A program made the translations under genes and the position numbers. Below are positions 1 through 8,842 of a stretch of DNA of 16,944 nucleotides, in pieces. The stretch comes from CAYLUN01 sp964386865 (lineage in GTDB: Bacteria > Verrucomicrobiota > Kiritimatiellia > RFP12 > UBA1067). Position 1 is the first letter of the stretch. Every line of letters starts with the position of its first letter. Location of the stretch: contig CAYLUN010000108.1 in NCBI GenBank assembly GCA_964386865.1, positions 1 through 16,944 of the forward strand. The letters are read 5' to 3'. The notes beneath the pieces were generated by a model. That model was not told the origin of the DNA, did no database searches, and worked only from the letters and a program-made list of their open reading frames with translations.

Positions 1-1
1 T

Positions 2-700
2 GTGCATCATATTGACTTGGCGTTTACCGGCAGACGCCAAGTGGTTCACGGTTCTAGCTGCATAGACATCGAACCCGGCATGGCCTATTTTTTGCCGGGC
101 AATACGCCGGTTGAGCGCCACTGTCTGCAGAAGGGGCGCGTGCTCTACCTCAAATTCCGCTGCGAATGGCTGCCCGGCGTGGACCCGCTCCTGGATTGGA
201 CGGAACGCACGCCCACGCTCATCGGCCCGTTTGCAACGCAGGAATGGCAGTCGTGGCTGAAGCGCGAGAGCTATGCCGATGTAAACGCCTTAATGCGGCT
301 TCACGCCCAGGTGGAAAACTGGCTGGCTGGCGTATTGCCTCCTCTGGATACGCTACTCAGCCGGCATCTCGAAACGCACGCCAGATTCACACCGGTCTTC
401 AGCCTCGTTGAGCAGAAGCTGGGCGCGGATCTGAGGATTTCGAAGCTAGCCAAAGCGCACGGCACGAGCCTGCACGCTTTTTCAATGGCCTTTTCCTCCA
501 GCACACAAATCTCGCCCAAGGAATATCTCAACCGGCGCTTAAACCAGGAAGCGCTTCAACTGGTCATCAGTACGGATCTCAAGATCAAGGAGATCGCGGA
601 GCGCCTGCGCTTTGCCGACGAGTTCTACTTCAGCCGCTTCTTCCAAAAGCTCAACGGCGTCCCGCCCTCGCGTTACCGCGCCCGTTTCCGAACCGCCTGA
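2..700 (+). CDS. AraC-family transcriptional regulator, 5' end cut by window edge
   Basis: The open frame runs from the window edge to a TGA at 698-700 and gives 232 residues. Most AraC regulators are about 270-300 residues, and the apparent start is only a GTG at base 2, so the gene very probably begins upstream of the window. The first ~100 residues resemble the end of a cupin-like sensor domain (PGMAYFLPGNTPVERH). The last ~95 residues are a typical double helix-turn-helix: a first HTH around LRISKLAKAHGTSLHAFS, a linking helix with the family-typical PKEYLNRRLNQEALQL, a second HTH (IKEIAERLRFADEFYFSRFF), and a closing GVPPSRYRARF. AraC proteins usually sense a sugar or related ligand in the cytoplasm and activate catabolic promoters. 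It converges on the giant pectate lyase gene with a 77-base gap. Control of the neighbouring polysaccharide genes is plausible but inferred. The family call is secure; the ligand is unknown. Confidence 0.9.
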   Translation: MHHIDLAFTGRRQVVHGSSCIDIEPGMAYFLPGNTPVERHCLQKGRVLYLKFRCEWLPGVDPLLDWTERTPTLIGPFATQEWQSWLKRESYADVNALMRLHAQVENWLAGVLPPLDTLLSRHLETHARFTPVFSLVEQKLGADLRISKLAKAHGTSLHAFSMAFSSSTQISPKEYLNRRLNQEALQLVISTDLKIKEIAERLRFADEFYFSRFFQKLNGVPPSRYRARFRTA

Positions 701-777
701 CTATCACCCTTTCGCCATTTAGCAAAACTTCGCTTTTCAGCTGCCGCCCCGGGCTTCATTCGGTTCGCTCACCGCAA

Positions 778-3700
778 TCAGTTAGCCATAAGCACGGTCC
801 CGTTTGAGGCGTACAACAGCAGCGCGCCGTTCACGGCTTTGAGCGCCCAAGGAAAACGCAGGTTGCAGCCGTAGGTGCCTGGCGGCCGGTTGGCGCAGGT
901 CACAACCGCATAGGTCTGCCCAGCATGGAGGCCGGTCGGATTAACCGCGATATACAGGTCGGCGGTCAACGTGCCGGAGAGCGCCAGCGTGCCGGCCGCA
1001 GAGACCTTGAGTGTGCCGCTTCCCGCAAGCGAGGCAGCTGATGCGGCAAAGCCTCCCAGGTCCAGCGTGCTGCCGGGCGACAGCGTAAGCGCGCTGGCGG
1101 CCGGGAGCGCGCCGGCCGCGCCGACCTTGAGCGTGCCGGCCACCACCACGGTTTCGCCCGTGTATGTGTTGGCGCCGGTCAGCGTCAGCGTGCCGGTGCC
1201 GACCTTGGTGAGTCTAGCGGCGCCCGTCCCGTTCTTGATCACGCCGGCGAAAGCGGAGTCGGTGTTCAGGCCGCCCACGCGCCAGTCGACGAACTTACCC
1301 GCAGTCGGGTTTCCGCCGAGGAACGAACCCGCGGCGCCGGAAAGCTCACCGAGGGCCTGAACGGTGGCCGTGCCGGAGGGCGCGATGACTTGGTACGCGG
1401 TCACGCCCGTGCCAATGGCTAGCCGCGCGTTGGGCAACCCATTGGTGTTGTTGATCCGGAACTCCGCGCTCGTGCCCGAAAGAGTGAGCAGGCCAGAAAA
1501 GCCGGACCAGTTCGCGTTGAAGTTGTCCCGGACGTACTTGACGCCGAGGTTCAGCGTGCTGTTGGTCGCGCCTGTGAGCGTGCCGTTCACTTCGACCCGC
1601 GGGCTCAGGAGCAGCGTGGCGGTTCGGCCCGCTGGAACGACGAGGGCGTTGTTGAGCGAGAGATAATCGTCGTTGCCGCCGTTCATCCGGAGGGTGCCGC
1701 CCTCGAAGGTGACCGGGCTGGTTCCGGCGGTGGCACCACTGGCGAGTTGGAGCTCGCCGGACTGAAGTAGCGTGCCGCCCGTGTAGCCCTTCGCGCCGGA
1801 GAGCAGCAGCGTGCCGGGGCCGCTTTTGGCGAACCCGTTTGTCCCGCTCAGGTTGGCGACGACGGTCGCCGTGCGCGAGGCTGCGACCTCGATGGTAGGT
1901 TTGGCTATTCCCGCGTCGAGGGTCAGCGCCCCGCCGTGTAGCATGTGGTTGGCGTTGGTGAAGACGAGGCGTCCGATGAAGCACGAGGTCAGATCCTGGG
2001 TCACGGCCACGGCGGCGGAGGCGGAGAAGGTGGCCGTTCGGTTCGCGCCGCGGGCGACCGTAGCGTTCAGCCAGTTGCCGGGCGCACTCCAGACACCGCC
2101 CGTCATGTTTGTCCAGACCCCGTCGAACGCCGGAACCTGCGGCGTCGCGCTCGCCAGCGCGGAGGCCGCGCCCGTCCCGAGCGCATTGGTGGCGGCGACC
2201 ACGTACGCGTAGGTCGTTCCGTTGACCACCGACGAATCCGTCCAAGCCGTCTCGGCTGGCGCAGCGTTTGTTTGGTAATCCGACCCCGGCATCGTCACGC
2301 GCCGGACGACGTAGCCCGTCGCGTTGGAGACCTCAGACCATGAGAGTCCGACCTGCGTGTCGCCCGCGGTCGCCGTCAGGTTGCTCGGCGCCGCCGGTAC
2401 GCCTTCAGAGACGATCATCTGACCGGCACCCGAGAAATGAAGCGGGTCGCGCCCCGCGTCCCACGCGCCTGCCGGCTGCATGACGCCTTCGACGTAGAGC
2501 CGCCTGACGGTTTCGGCCACGCCTGCGGCCACGATCACCGTGCCGGAGCCGTTCAGATACACGGCGGCGGTGTCGGCGATCGCGCCGGCCACATTCTGCA
2601 GCGAGCAGGTGGCCCCCGCTGCGACCGTCAGCGGGCCCGCGCCGAGCGAGCCCGCCGAGCTGAGCGCCAGTACGCCGGCGTCGACCGCCGTCCCGCCGGT
2701 ATAACAGCACGGTGCCGTGAGCGTGAGCGTGCCGGACGAGGCTTTGATTAGCGCCAGATTGCCGCCCAGCGGCACGGCGTTGGTCGCGGTCGTCGCGCTG
2801 GCGATGGTCAACACGCTGGCGGTGGTCGACGAGTTGGTCACCCGGTTTGCCGAGCCGCTGACCAGCGTTACGCCTGCCACGCGCTGGCTCCAGCCGTTCA
2901 AATCCACGACGCCTGAGACTCCGCCGCTGCCCAACCGCAGCGTCGTGCCGGTCGGCAGGCGGTCGTGGCCGCCCGCAAGCCGCAGCGGCCCGCCGAAAAC
3001 GGCCGTGTCGCCGAGGTAGCTGTTCGTGCCCGATAGCACAACCACCGCCGTCGCGTCGGCTGGGCGCACGGTCAGGCCGTTGGCGAGGCCGCCGCTGCCG
3101 ATGCAGCCGGTGACCGTCAGCGTCGCGCCGGCCTGCGCGCCGATGCGCGTGCCTGGCGCGGTGATCATGAGCGGACCACTCCAGACATTGCTGCCGCTTT
3201 TGCTGTTCAGCGCCCCCGTGTAGAAGGACGCGCCGCCCGGGCCTGCGAGCGACAGCGCCTCGCCGGAGACGGTGAGGCCGCCCTGCAATTCCAGCCGCGC
3301 GTTGTTTGAGACAACCGTGCCGCCCCGGTTGCTGCCGAGCGCGCAGTCGCTTTGGATCGCGAGTACGCCTGCTGCGATGACGGTCGCACCGGTGTAGCCG
3401 TTCTCCGTGACAACGGCCAGCGTGCCGGAGCCGGCCTTCGTCAGCGTCATCGGCCCGTCCAGCGAGCCCACGCCGCCGAGCGTGAAGGCCTTGGCGGTAT
3501 TGGTGACGACGAGCGAACCGGGCTGCAGACTGCCGCGCAGGTCGAGCGCCGGGGTGTTGGTTCCGGCGTCGTTGATGATGACCTGCCGCCTGTCGCGAAA
3601 GACGCGCGGCGCGCCGTTCTCCTGCCAGGTCGCGGTGAGGGCCTGATCCCACGGGTTCGCTCCGCCGCCCAGCCAGACCAGCGGAAGCGCGGAAGCCGCG

Positions 3701-6700
3701 CTCTGTGGGTGGGTTCCGGCCTCGTACTCCTCGTAATTGAGCATGCCGTCGCCATCGGGATCAGCTGTCGGAAGGCCGGCCGGATCAGTCGTGTTGCCGA
3801 AGTTCGCCGTCTGCCAAGTCTGGTACGCGGTCAGGTTTTCCAGCCGCACGGCAATTTCGCCCGGCGTGCCGGTGTCGAGCAGGGCGAGGTAGCCGAGCGG
3901 CAGCGCGCCGAAGGTGACGGCGCCCAGCGTCAGCGTGCCCGCGTAGGTCAGCAACGGCTTGCGGCCATAGGACAGGCCGGTGGACGGAAGGTCGATCCGG
4001 CCTTCGAGGCCGAGGTTGCCCGCCACGTCCAGGCGGTCCGTCAGCGCACTGAAGCTTATGACGCCGCCCAGATAGGCTTCGCCCGAGACCGCCAGCGTGC
4101 CGCCGGTGACGGCGAAGGTGCCGCCACACGAGAGGTCGGCGGCCAGCGTGCCTCGTCCGCGGAAGGTGCCGCCGACGAGCACGTCGCAAGAGCCGCCCGT
4201 GAGCGTCGCGCCGCTGTTCAGCTGCAGCGTGGCGTCCGACCGGACTGTGAGCGGCCCGACGCCGCCGAGCGAGTCGGTCGCGGCGTCGCCGTAGGAGAGC
4301 GTACCGCACTCGACCGTGAGGCCGGCGTTGACTGCGCCGGAGCCGGTGAGCGTCCAGGTTCCGGTGCCGGCCTTGGACAGGCCGATCGGCCCGCCAGCGG
4401 AATAGGGCGTGAACGAGCCGGCGAAGGTCGCGCTGGCATTCAGCCCGCCCACACGCCAAGTGACCGGTGCGGTGCCGCATTGGCCGCCGGAGATGACGGC
4501 GGTGGCGATACCGGAGAGGTTGCCGATGGGAAGGGTAACGCCGTCGACAGGAAGGGTTGCGCAGTATTCGAGCTGAACCTGCTCGAGGCTGACTGCGGCT
4601 AGCGGCAGGCCCAGGGCGTTTCCGAGTTGGAAGCGCGGGTCATTGGCGTCGCTGCTTGGCCGTGTGACATTCAGTTCGCCCGCGAAAGCTGACCAATCAC
4701 CGGTGATGACCCCGTATTTAAAATTCACTACCAGATTAAGGACGCCCGATCCGGTGAGGCTGCCGCGGAGGCCCGCGAAGTCATTAAAGCTCGTGCCTCG
4801 GAGGGTTGTTTGCAAGGTGGCGGATTTGCCGGCGGGGACGATCAGGTCGTTGGGCAAGGCGCCATACAGGTGTTGCGCATTGCCGGTGTTACCCAGCAGC
4901 GTGAGGGTTCCTCCATTAAGCGTGATCGGCCCGGAGCCCAAGCCAAACGGATTGGCTGGAGGTGGCGTCGAAGAGCTGTAATACTGCCAGTTGTTGCAGG
5001 CCAGCACGAGCGTGCCGGCGTTCAGAACCGTGCCGCCGCTATAGGTGTTGCGGGTCTCATAGGTGAGGCTCGCGGCGGCGCTCGTCGCGGTGGCGTTGGT
5101 CGAGAACGTGAGCGTGGTGGCGTTGGCCAGCGCGGCGATCGTGGTGGCGGCGGGAATGCCCGTGCCGATGACCGTCATGCCTCGAACCAGCCCGTTTGTA
5201 GAGGCGACGGTCGCGGCCGGGCTGTTGGAGGTGATGGACGTGGCCAGCACGTACTGGGGCACGTACAGCGTGAGCGTGCCGGCCCCCTGCTTGACAAGCA
5301 TCCCCTCGCCCGTGATGGGGCCGCCGGTGAAGGTATAGGCCCGCGCAACGGTGTTGCTGACCGTGATCCGCTGCGGCGCAACGGGCTCGGCAATCGTGAG
5401 CGAGCCGACGGAGGCGGTATCGTCGAACCGCACCGTGTCGAACGCATAGAACGTCGCAGGCGTCGCACCGCTCCAGGCGGCGGTGGTCTGCACGTCCCAG
5501 CGCGCGCCGTTGGCACCGGTCCACAGCAGATTGCCGGGCGCACCCGAGACATCCAGCCGGACAAACCCCGGCGTGGCGCCTACGGGGCTATTCGTCAGTG
5601 ACAGGGTCTGGCGCGTGCCGGCCGGGAGATTCGAGACCCAGGCAACGTTGGTTGTGACGAGCGCGCCTGCCGTGGAGATGAGATCGTAGATGCCAGCGCC
5701 AAGCAGTCCGTCGGTGAACGTGAAGCCAAACGTCTGCACTCCCGTCAGGGCGATCGCGCCGCTCGCAGCGATCTGGATGCGGTCGTTCGTGCCGCCGGGA
5801 GTGGCGGAGAGATCGAACCGCAGCGACGGGGCGGTCATACTCAGCGCGGCGGCCGTGAGCGTGCCGGCGCTGGCCCCGCCGTTCGCGCCGGGCGAGACGA
5901 GGCCGCCGGCGGCGACTGTGAGCGAACCGCCGAACGTGCCGGTGCCTGCTAACACGGCGTTGGCCGCGACCGACACGGGCGACGCGCCAAAGCTTCCGGT
6001 AAAAGCCAGAGTGCCCGAGTTGATGGCGGTCGCACCGGTGTGCGTGCTGGCGCCAGCCAGCGTCAACGTGCCGCTACCGGTCTTCGTAACCTTGGCATTA
6101 CCGCTGAACACGCCGCCAAACGTCATATCGGTGTTGAGCCCGCCGAGCGTGTAGTTCGGCGCTCCGGCCGAACCGCCGCCAAGCGTGCCCGTCCCGCTCA
6201 GCTCGCCAATAGGGAAGGTGTTGCCGCCCGAGTTGGTTGTGGGGTTGACGCTGATACCCGTGCCGAGGATAACCCGCGCGGCGCCCCAGCCGTTAAAGGC
6301 GCCGCCGTTAAAGACCGTCGCCAGCGCGCCGTTGGAGCCGGCAAAAAGCAGGTTGAGGCTTCCCGCAAAGGTGTTCATCGCCCCGCGGAATTGAACGGTG
6401 CCGTCTATGCCTTGGTGGACGATGGTCAGGTCGCCTCCGCCCGTGACGGAGCCGCTGAGCTGGACGCGGCGGCCTGTGTAGATCGTCGCTGCCTGACCTT
6501 CGGGAATGTAGAGCGGAGCGGCAATGTTCTGCGTGCTAGCCGAGGAGGGCCAGGCGTTCGAGATCACGGCGCCGCCCTGCAGTGTGAGCGGGCCTGAGGG
6601 CAGGGTTCCTACATTAGACAGGCCCCCGAGCACGACTGTTCCACCGTCGATCAGCCCCGCGCCCGTGCCGGAGTGGTTCACGCCCAGAGTCAGGCGACCG

Positions 6701-6960
6701 CTGCCGAGTTTGGTCAGGCCGCCCGAGCCGCCGAGGCTGCCACTACCGCCGATCGTGAAGGCCTTGGCGCTGTTGTCCACGGTCAGCGAAGCTGGCACAA
6801 GCGTGCCGGCTACCGTCAGAGCGGGCGAGGCCGACCCCGTGTCGTCGACAGTCACCGCATCGCCGTTCGTGAAGGCCACGGGGCCGAGCAGCGACGCAAA
6901 ATTCGTTGCGGTGAAATTCCATGCGTTGCCAGAACCGTCGCCGACCCAGGTGACCGGACG
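778..6960 (-). repeat. Modular protein repeats encoded in the giant passenger
   Basis: Four large units each open with a W-G-rich-W cap: WVGDGSGNAWNF (~nt 6955), WTGANGARWDV (~5530), WLGGGANPWDQ (~3684) and WTNMTGGVWSAPGNW (~2125). The first three caps lead into a similar strand (KAFTIGGSGSLGG, RAYTFTGGPITGEG, KAFTLGGVGSLDG) and then a beta-strand repeat core. Those cores, of the form K.G.GTLTL...YTG.T....GTL, lie near 6720, 6080, 5300, 4380, 3450, 2755, 1835 and 1210. A second module of about 170 residues occurs three times, each copy running from a VPAG/IPEG..AT segment to a GGLN..(T/A)F(A/G)G ending (near 6130, 4430 and 1260). At DNA level the repeats appear as recurring short gcgtgccgg words, diverged enough to be old. 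Confidence 0.75.
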
Positions 6961-8676
6961 CGGCTGCGGCTGCGTGGCGACCAGCAGGCAGCACGGCTGC
7001 GTCCAGGTGTCACAGTCCGCATCGGTGACGGTGAAGAGAAAGCCGGCTCGACCGGAGGTGTTCTGCGCCGGCGTGAAGCGCACGACGGCGTTGCCGGGGC
7101 CGGAGCTGCTTGCCGTGCCGCCGGTGACCGACGACAGCGTGAAGACGGGGCTGTCGGTGAAGCCCGACGTGAAGCGGCGCAAATCAATGTCGATGAACGA
7201 CGGCGAGTCGGCCGTGTTCTTGGCGACTACGCCGTGCGGCACGGCTTTGAAATGGAGATACTCCTCCAGCCGGGTGTACCCTACGGGCGAGCCGACAGGA
7301 AAGAACGAGGCGGCCAAGGCCGGGGCGGACAGCACGACGTTGTTATCGGCGGTGGCGGGATCATAGCCCACGGACGACTCCCAGTCGTCCGGCATGCCGT
7401 CCAAGTCCGTGTCGAACGGCGCGGTCTCAGACTGGAGCGGCGCGAAGGCCGAGCCGGTGCTCAGGTTGAGTTCGAGCGGGTCGGAGATGATCCCGCGCTG
7501 GAGGGCGGCTGCGCGGGCTACGCAGAGCGCCGTGATCTCATCGCGCAGCGGGCGCGTGCTGATCTCCATCCGCACGGCCCCGACTTGCGAGAGTATCTTC
7601 TTGTAGGCTGTCATGCGCGGCGCCACGGCGACCGGCACGCCGACCACGGGGTTGGCCGCCTCGCCATTCGTGGTCTGAGGCCAGGCCGAGGGAACTTGGG
7701 CATAAAGGACGCCGCCTTCGACGAGGCTGTAGTTGCTGCGCGAGACGTCCAGCACGCCATTGTTGTTACCGTCGAGCGCGCTGTCGGCCATGTGGAGTCT
7801 GAACAGGATCTCGCCGGCCACGTTGGTGCCGCCCCCATAAATGGCCGAGCTGGCCGAACCGCCGTGGACGAAGGAGCTGTTACGGATGTTGACGCGGTAG
7901 ACAGCGCCGGTCTCGTAACTCTCCGGCGCCAGATTGAAGCCGAGGTCCCAGCCGAAGGTCAGGTTGTTGACCCAGTCAAACACGTCGCAACCGATCAGCT
8001 TGGGGTTGCGGGTGTGGTTGTTGGCCCAGAGCGTGTTGTGGACCGTCGCATGGCGCATCTTCCAGAGCCCGCCGCAGGAGTGGCCGCTCAAGCCCCAGGC
8101 GTTGACCGACCACTGAAAGGTCATATGCTCCGGCGCGGTACCGAAGGACGACAGGTTCTCGTCGGTCGAGAACATCACGTCGCAGTGGTCGAAGATGATC
8201 CGTTGCGACGCACTGATATCAACCGAATCCCCGCCTGCCGCAGAATATCCGTAGCGCCAGCGGACGTCGCGGAAGACGAGGTCGTTGCCGGTGAGGTTCA
8301 TCGTGTTGTTCCAGAAGCAGATGCCGTCACCGGGCGCAGTCTGCCCCGCCACGGTGATCTTGCTCTTGGACAGCGTGAGGCCTCCGCCGCTGCCGCTGGG
8401 CAGCCGGATGTGCCCGCTCACCTTGAAAAGAATCGTGCGCCCCTCCGGCGGCGCATTCTGCACGCCGTAGGCAAACGAGCCTGCGCCCGAGGCACCGAGG
8501 TTGCTGACGTAGTAGACGTCGCCGCCGCGTCCTCCGGTCGCGTGCGCGCCGAACCCCTCGGCTCCGGGGAAAGCCGGCAGCTCCGCGTGTGCGGCTACTG
8601 CGGCGGCGAGCAGGAAACAGCACGCCAGGCAACTATGGGATTTCAAGCGCATGGAAGGTGTCAGGCTGAACCACAT
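778..8676 (-). CDS. Exported giant protein: N-terminal PL1-type pectate lyase domain plus autotransporter-type beta-strand repeat passenger and FN3 domain
   Basis: About 2,632 residues. A signal peptide is clear (RLKSHSCLACCFLLAAA, then AHAE). Residues ~33-480 are a pectate-lyase-like beta-helix opening with LPAFPGAEGFGAHATGGRGG. It carries IIFDHCDVMFSTDEN (~161-175), whose acidic residues probably bind calcium, and NHTRNPKL (~221-228), whose Arg matches the catalytic Arg of PL1 lyases. A calcium-loop-like DTDLDGMPDDWE follows (~423), with a second acidic motif, DPDGDGMLNYEEYEAG, near 1640. From ~575 to the end there are eight autotransporter-associated repeats (type LTKVGTGTLTLTGANTYTG), with one FN3 domain at ~2094-2180. 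No C-terminal beta-barrel, PEP-CTERM motif or sorting signal is visible, so how it is anchored or secreted is unclear. Likely role: extracellular cleavage of pectin-like polysaccharide. Start uncertain: TTG 8679, ATG 8676 or ATG 8652; the last gives the neatest signal peptide. None has a Shine-Dalgarno sequence. Substrate is inferred. Confidence 0.9.
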   Translation of the reverse strand: MWFSLTPSMRLKSHSCLACCFLLAAAVAAHAELPAFPGAEGFGAHATGGRGGDVYYVSNLGASGAGSFAYGVQNAPPEGRTILFKVSGHIRLPSGSGGGLTLSKSKITVAGQTAPGDGICFWNNTMNLTGNDLVFRDVRWRYGYSAAGGDSVDISASQRIIFDHCDVMFSTDENLSSFGTAPEHMTFQWSVNAWGLSGHSCGGLWKMRHATVHNTLWANNHTRNPKLIGCDVFDWVNNLTFGWDLGFNLAPESYETGAVYRVNIRNSSFVHGGSASSAIYGGGTNVAGEILFRLHMADSALDGNNNGVLDVSRSNYSLVEGGVLYAQVPSAWPQTTNGEAANPVVGVPVAVAPRMTAYKKILSQVGAVRMEISTRPLRDEITALCVARAAALQRGIISDPLELNLSTGSAFAPLQSETAPFDTDLDGMPDDWESSVGYDPATADNNVVLSAPALAASFFPVGSPVGYTRLEEYLHFKAVPHGVVAKNTADSPSFIDIDLRRFTSGFTDSPVFTLSSVTGGTASSSGPGNAVVRFTPAQNTSGRAGFLFTVTDADCDTWTQPCCLLVATQPQPRPVTWVGDGSGNAWNFTATNFASLLGPVAFTNGDAVTVDDTGSASPALTVAGTLVPASLTVDNSAKAFTIGGSGSLGGSGGLTKLGSGRLTLGVNHSGTGAGLIDGGTVVLGGLSNVGTLPSGPLTLQGGAVISNAWPSSASTQNIAAPLYIPEGQAATIYTGRRVQLSGSVTGGGDLTIVHQGIDGTVQFRGAMNTFAGSLNLLFAGSNGALATVFNGGAFNGWGAARVILGTGISVNPTTNSGGNTFPIGELSGTGTLGGGSAGAPNYTLGGLNTDMTFGGVFSGNAKVTKTGSGTLTLAGASTHTGATAINSGTLAFTGSFGASPVSVAANAVLAGTGTFGGSLTVAAGGLVSPGANGGASAGTLTAAALSMTAPSLRFDLSATPGGTNDRIQIAASGAIALTGVQTFGFTFTDGLLGAGIYDLISTAGALVTTNVAWVSNLPAGTRQTLSLTNSPVGATPGFVRLDVSGAPGNLLWTGANGARWDVQTTAAWSGATPATFYAFDTVRFDDTASVGSLTIAEPVAPQRITVSNTVARAYTFTGGPITGEGMLVKQGAGTLTLYVPQYVLATSITSNSPAATVASTNGLVRGMTVIGTGIPAATTIAALANATTLTFSTNATATSAAASLTYETRNTYSGGTVLNAGTLVLACNNWQYYSSSTPPPANPFGLGSGPITLNGGTLTLLGNTGNAQHLYGALPNDLIVPAGKSATLQTTLRGTSFNDFAGLRGSLTGSGVLNLVVNFKYGVITGDWSAFAGELNVTRPSSDANDPRFQLGNALGLPLAAVSLEQVQLEYCATLPVDGVTLPIGNLSGIATAVISGGQCGTAPVTWRVGGLNASATFAGSFTPYSAGGPIGLSKAGTGTWTLTGSGAVNAGLTVECGTLSYGDAATDSLGGVGPLTVRSDATLQLNSGATLTGGSCDVLVGGTFRGRGTLAADLSCGGTFAVTGGTLAVSGEAYLGGVISFSALTDRLDVAGNLGLEGRIDLPSTGLSYGRKPLLTYAGTLTLGAVTFGALPLGYLALLDTGTPGEIAVRLENLTAYQTWQTANFGNTTDPAGLPTADPDGDGMLNYEEYEAGTHPQSAASALPLVWLGGGANPWDQALTATWQENGAPRVFRDRRQVIINDAGTNTPALDLRGSLQPGSLVVTNTAKAFTLGGVGSLDGPMTLTKAGSGTLAVVTENGYTGATVIAAGVLAIQSDCALGSNRGGTVVSNNARLELQGGLTVSGEALSLAGPGGASFYTGALNSKSGSNVWSGPLMITAPGTRIGAQAGATLTVTGCIGSGGLANGLTVRPADATAVVVLSGTNSYLGDTAVFGGPLRLAGGHDRLPTGTTLRLGSGGVSGVVDLNGWSQRVAGVTLVSGSANRVTNSSTTASVLTIASATTATNAVPLGGNLALIKASSGTLTLTAPCCYTGGTAVDAGVLALSSAGSLGAGPLTVAAGATCSLQNVAGAIADTAAVYLNGSGTVIVAAGVAETVRRLYVEGVMQPAGAWDAGRDPLHFSGAGQMIVSEGVPAAPSNLTATAGDTQVGLSWSEVSNATGYVVRRVTMPGSDYQTNAAPAETAWTDSSVVNGTTYAYVVAATNALGTGAASALASATPQVPAFDGVWTNMTGGVWSAPGNWLNATVARGANRTATFSASAAVAVTQDLTSCFIGRLVFTNANHMLHGGALTLDAGIAKPTIEVAASRTATVVANLSGTNGFAKSGPGTLLLSGAKGYTGGTLLQSGELQLASGATAGTSPVTFEGGTLRMNGGNDDYLSLNNALVVPAGRTATLLLSPRVEVNGTLTGATNSTLNLGVKYVRDNFNANWSGFSGLLTLSGTSAEFRINNTNGLPNARLAIGTGVTAYQVIAPSGTATVQALGELSGAAGSFLGGNPTAGKFVDWRVGGLNTDSAFAGVIKNGTGAARLTKVGTGTLTLTGANTYTGETVVVAGTLKVGAAGALPAASALTLSPGSTLDLGGFAASAASLAGSGTLKVSAAGTLALSGTLTADLYIAVNPTGLHAGQTYAVVTCANRPPGTYGCNLRFPWALKAVNGALLLYASNGTVLMAN

Positions 8677-8694
8677 CAAGTGGAATAGTGTTCT

Positions 8695-8724
8695 ATATTA
8701 GGGCCCGCCCGCATCCGACAGCAA
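8695..8724 (-). promoter_or_regulatory. Candidate promoter of the pectate lyase/repeat gene
   Basis: On the minus strand a TAATAT -10 box (8695-8700) lies 18 bases after TTGCTG (8719-8724). The start would be near 8688, leaving a leader of about 12 bases to ATG 8676 or about 36 to ATG 8652. The -10 is good and the -35 is weak. The GH2 gene ends only 167 bases upstream, so the gene may also be read from there. The rest of the 8680-8842 gap holds no gene; a short dyad, TTGAG-ATCA-CTCAA at 8821-8834, is of unknown meaning. Confidence 0.35.
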
Positions 8725-8842
8725 TTGCATTTCCTGAACCGCGCGTTGCACTTTTCGCAGGATGTCCAAGAATAGCGCTTGTCGCCCAGGGTCTTTGCCT
8801 ATACTTGGTTCTTTGACTGATTGAGATCACTCAAGATCGTTA

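Noticed and set aside
701..777. Possible terminator between the AraC gene and the giant gene
   Set aside because: The only pairing (AAAA with TTTT around CTTCG near 723-737) needs bulges and is too weak, and no stem followed by a T run is present on either strand.
970..1210. Recurring gcgtgccgg words that could suggest a DNA repeat array
   Set aside because: They fall in frame as codons for the Gly-Thr-Leu core of the protein repeats, with irregular spacing, so they are coding repeats and not CRISPR or iterons.
3352..4602. 416-codon plus-strand frame within the giant gene
   Set aside because: Antisense to repeat-coding sequence; long open frames are expected where the minus-strand codons are GC-rich and repetitive.
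6673..8688. 671-codon plus-strand frame opposite the pectate lyase domain
   Set aside because: Shadow of the minus-strand gene; composition is Arg/Ala/Gly-rich without motifs, while the minus strand shows a signal peptide and lyase motifs.
8821..8834. TTGAG-ATCA-CTCAA dyad downstream of the GH2 stop
   Set aside because: Arms of five bases are too short for a terminator and there is no T run; kept only as a weak operator possibility.
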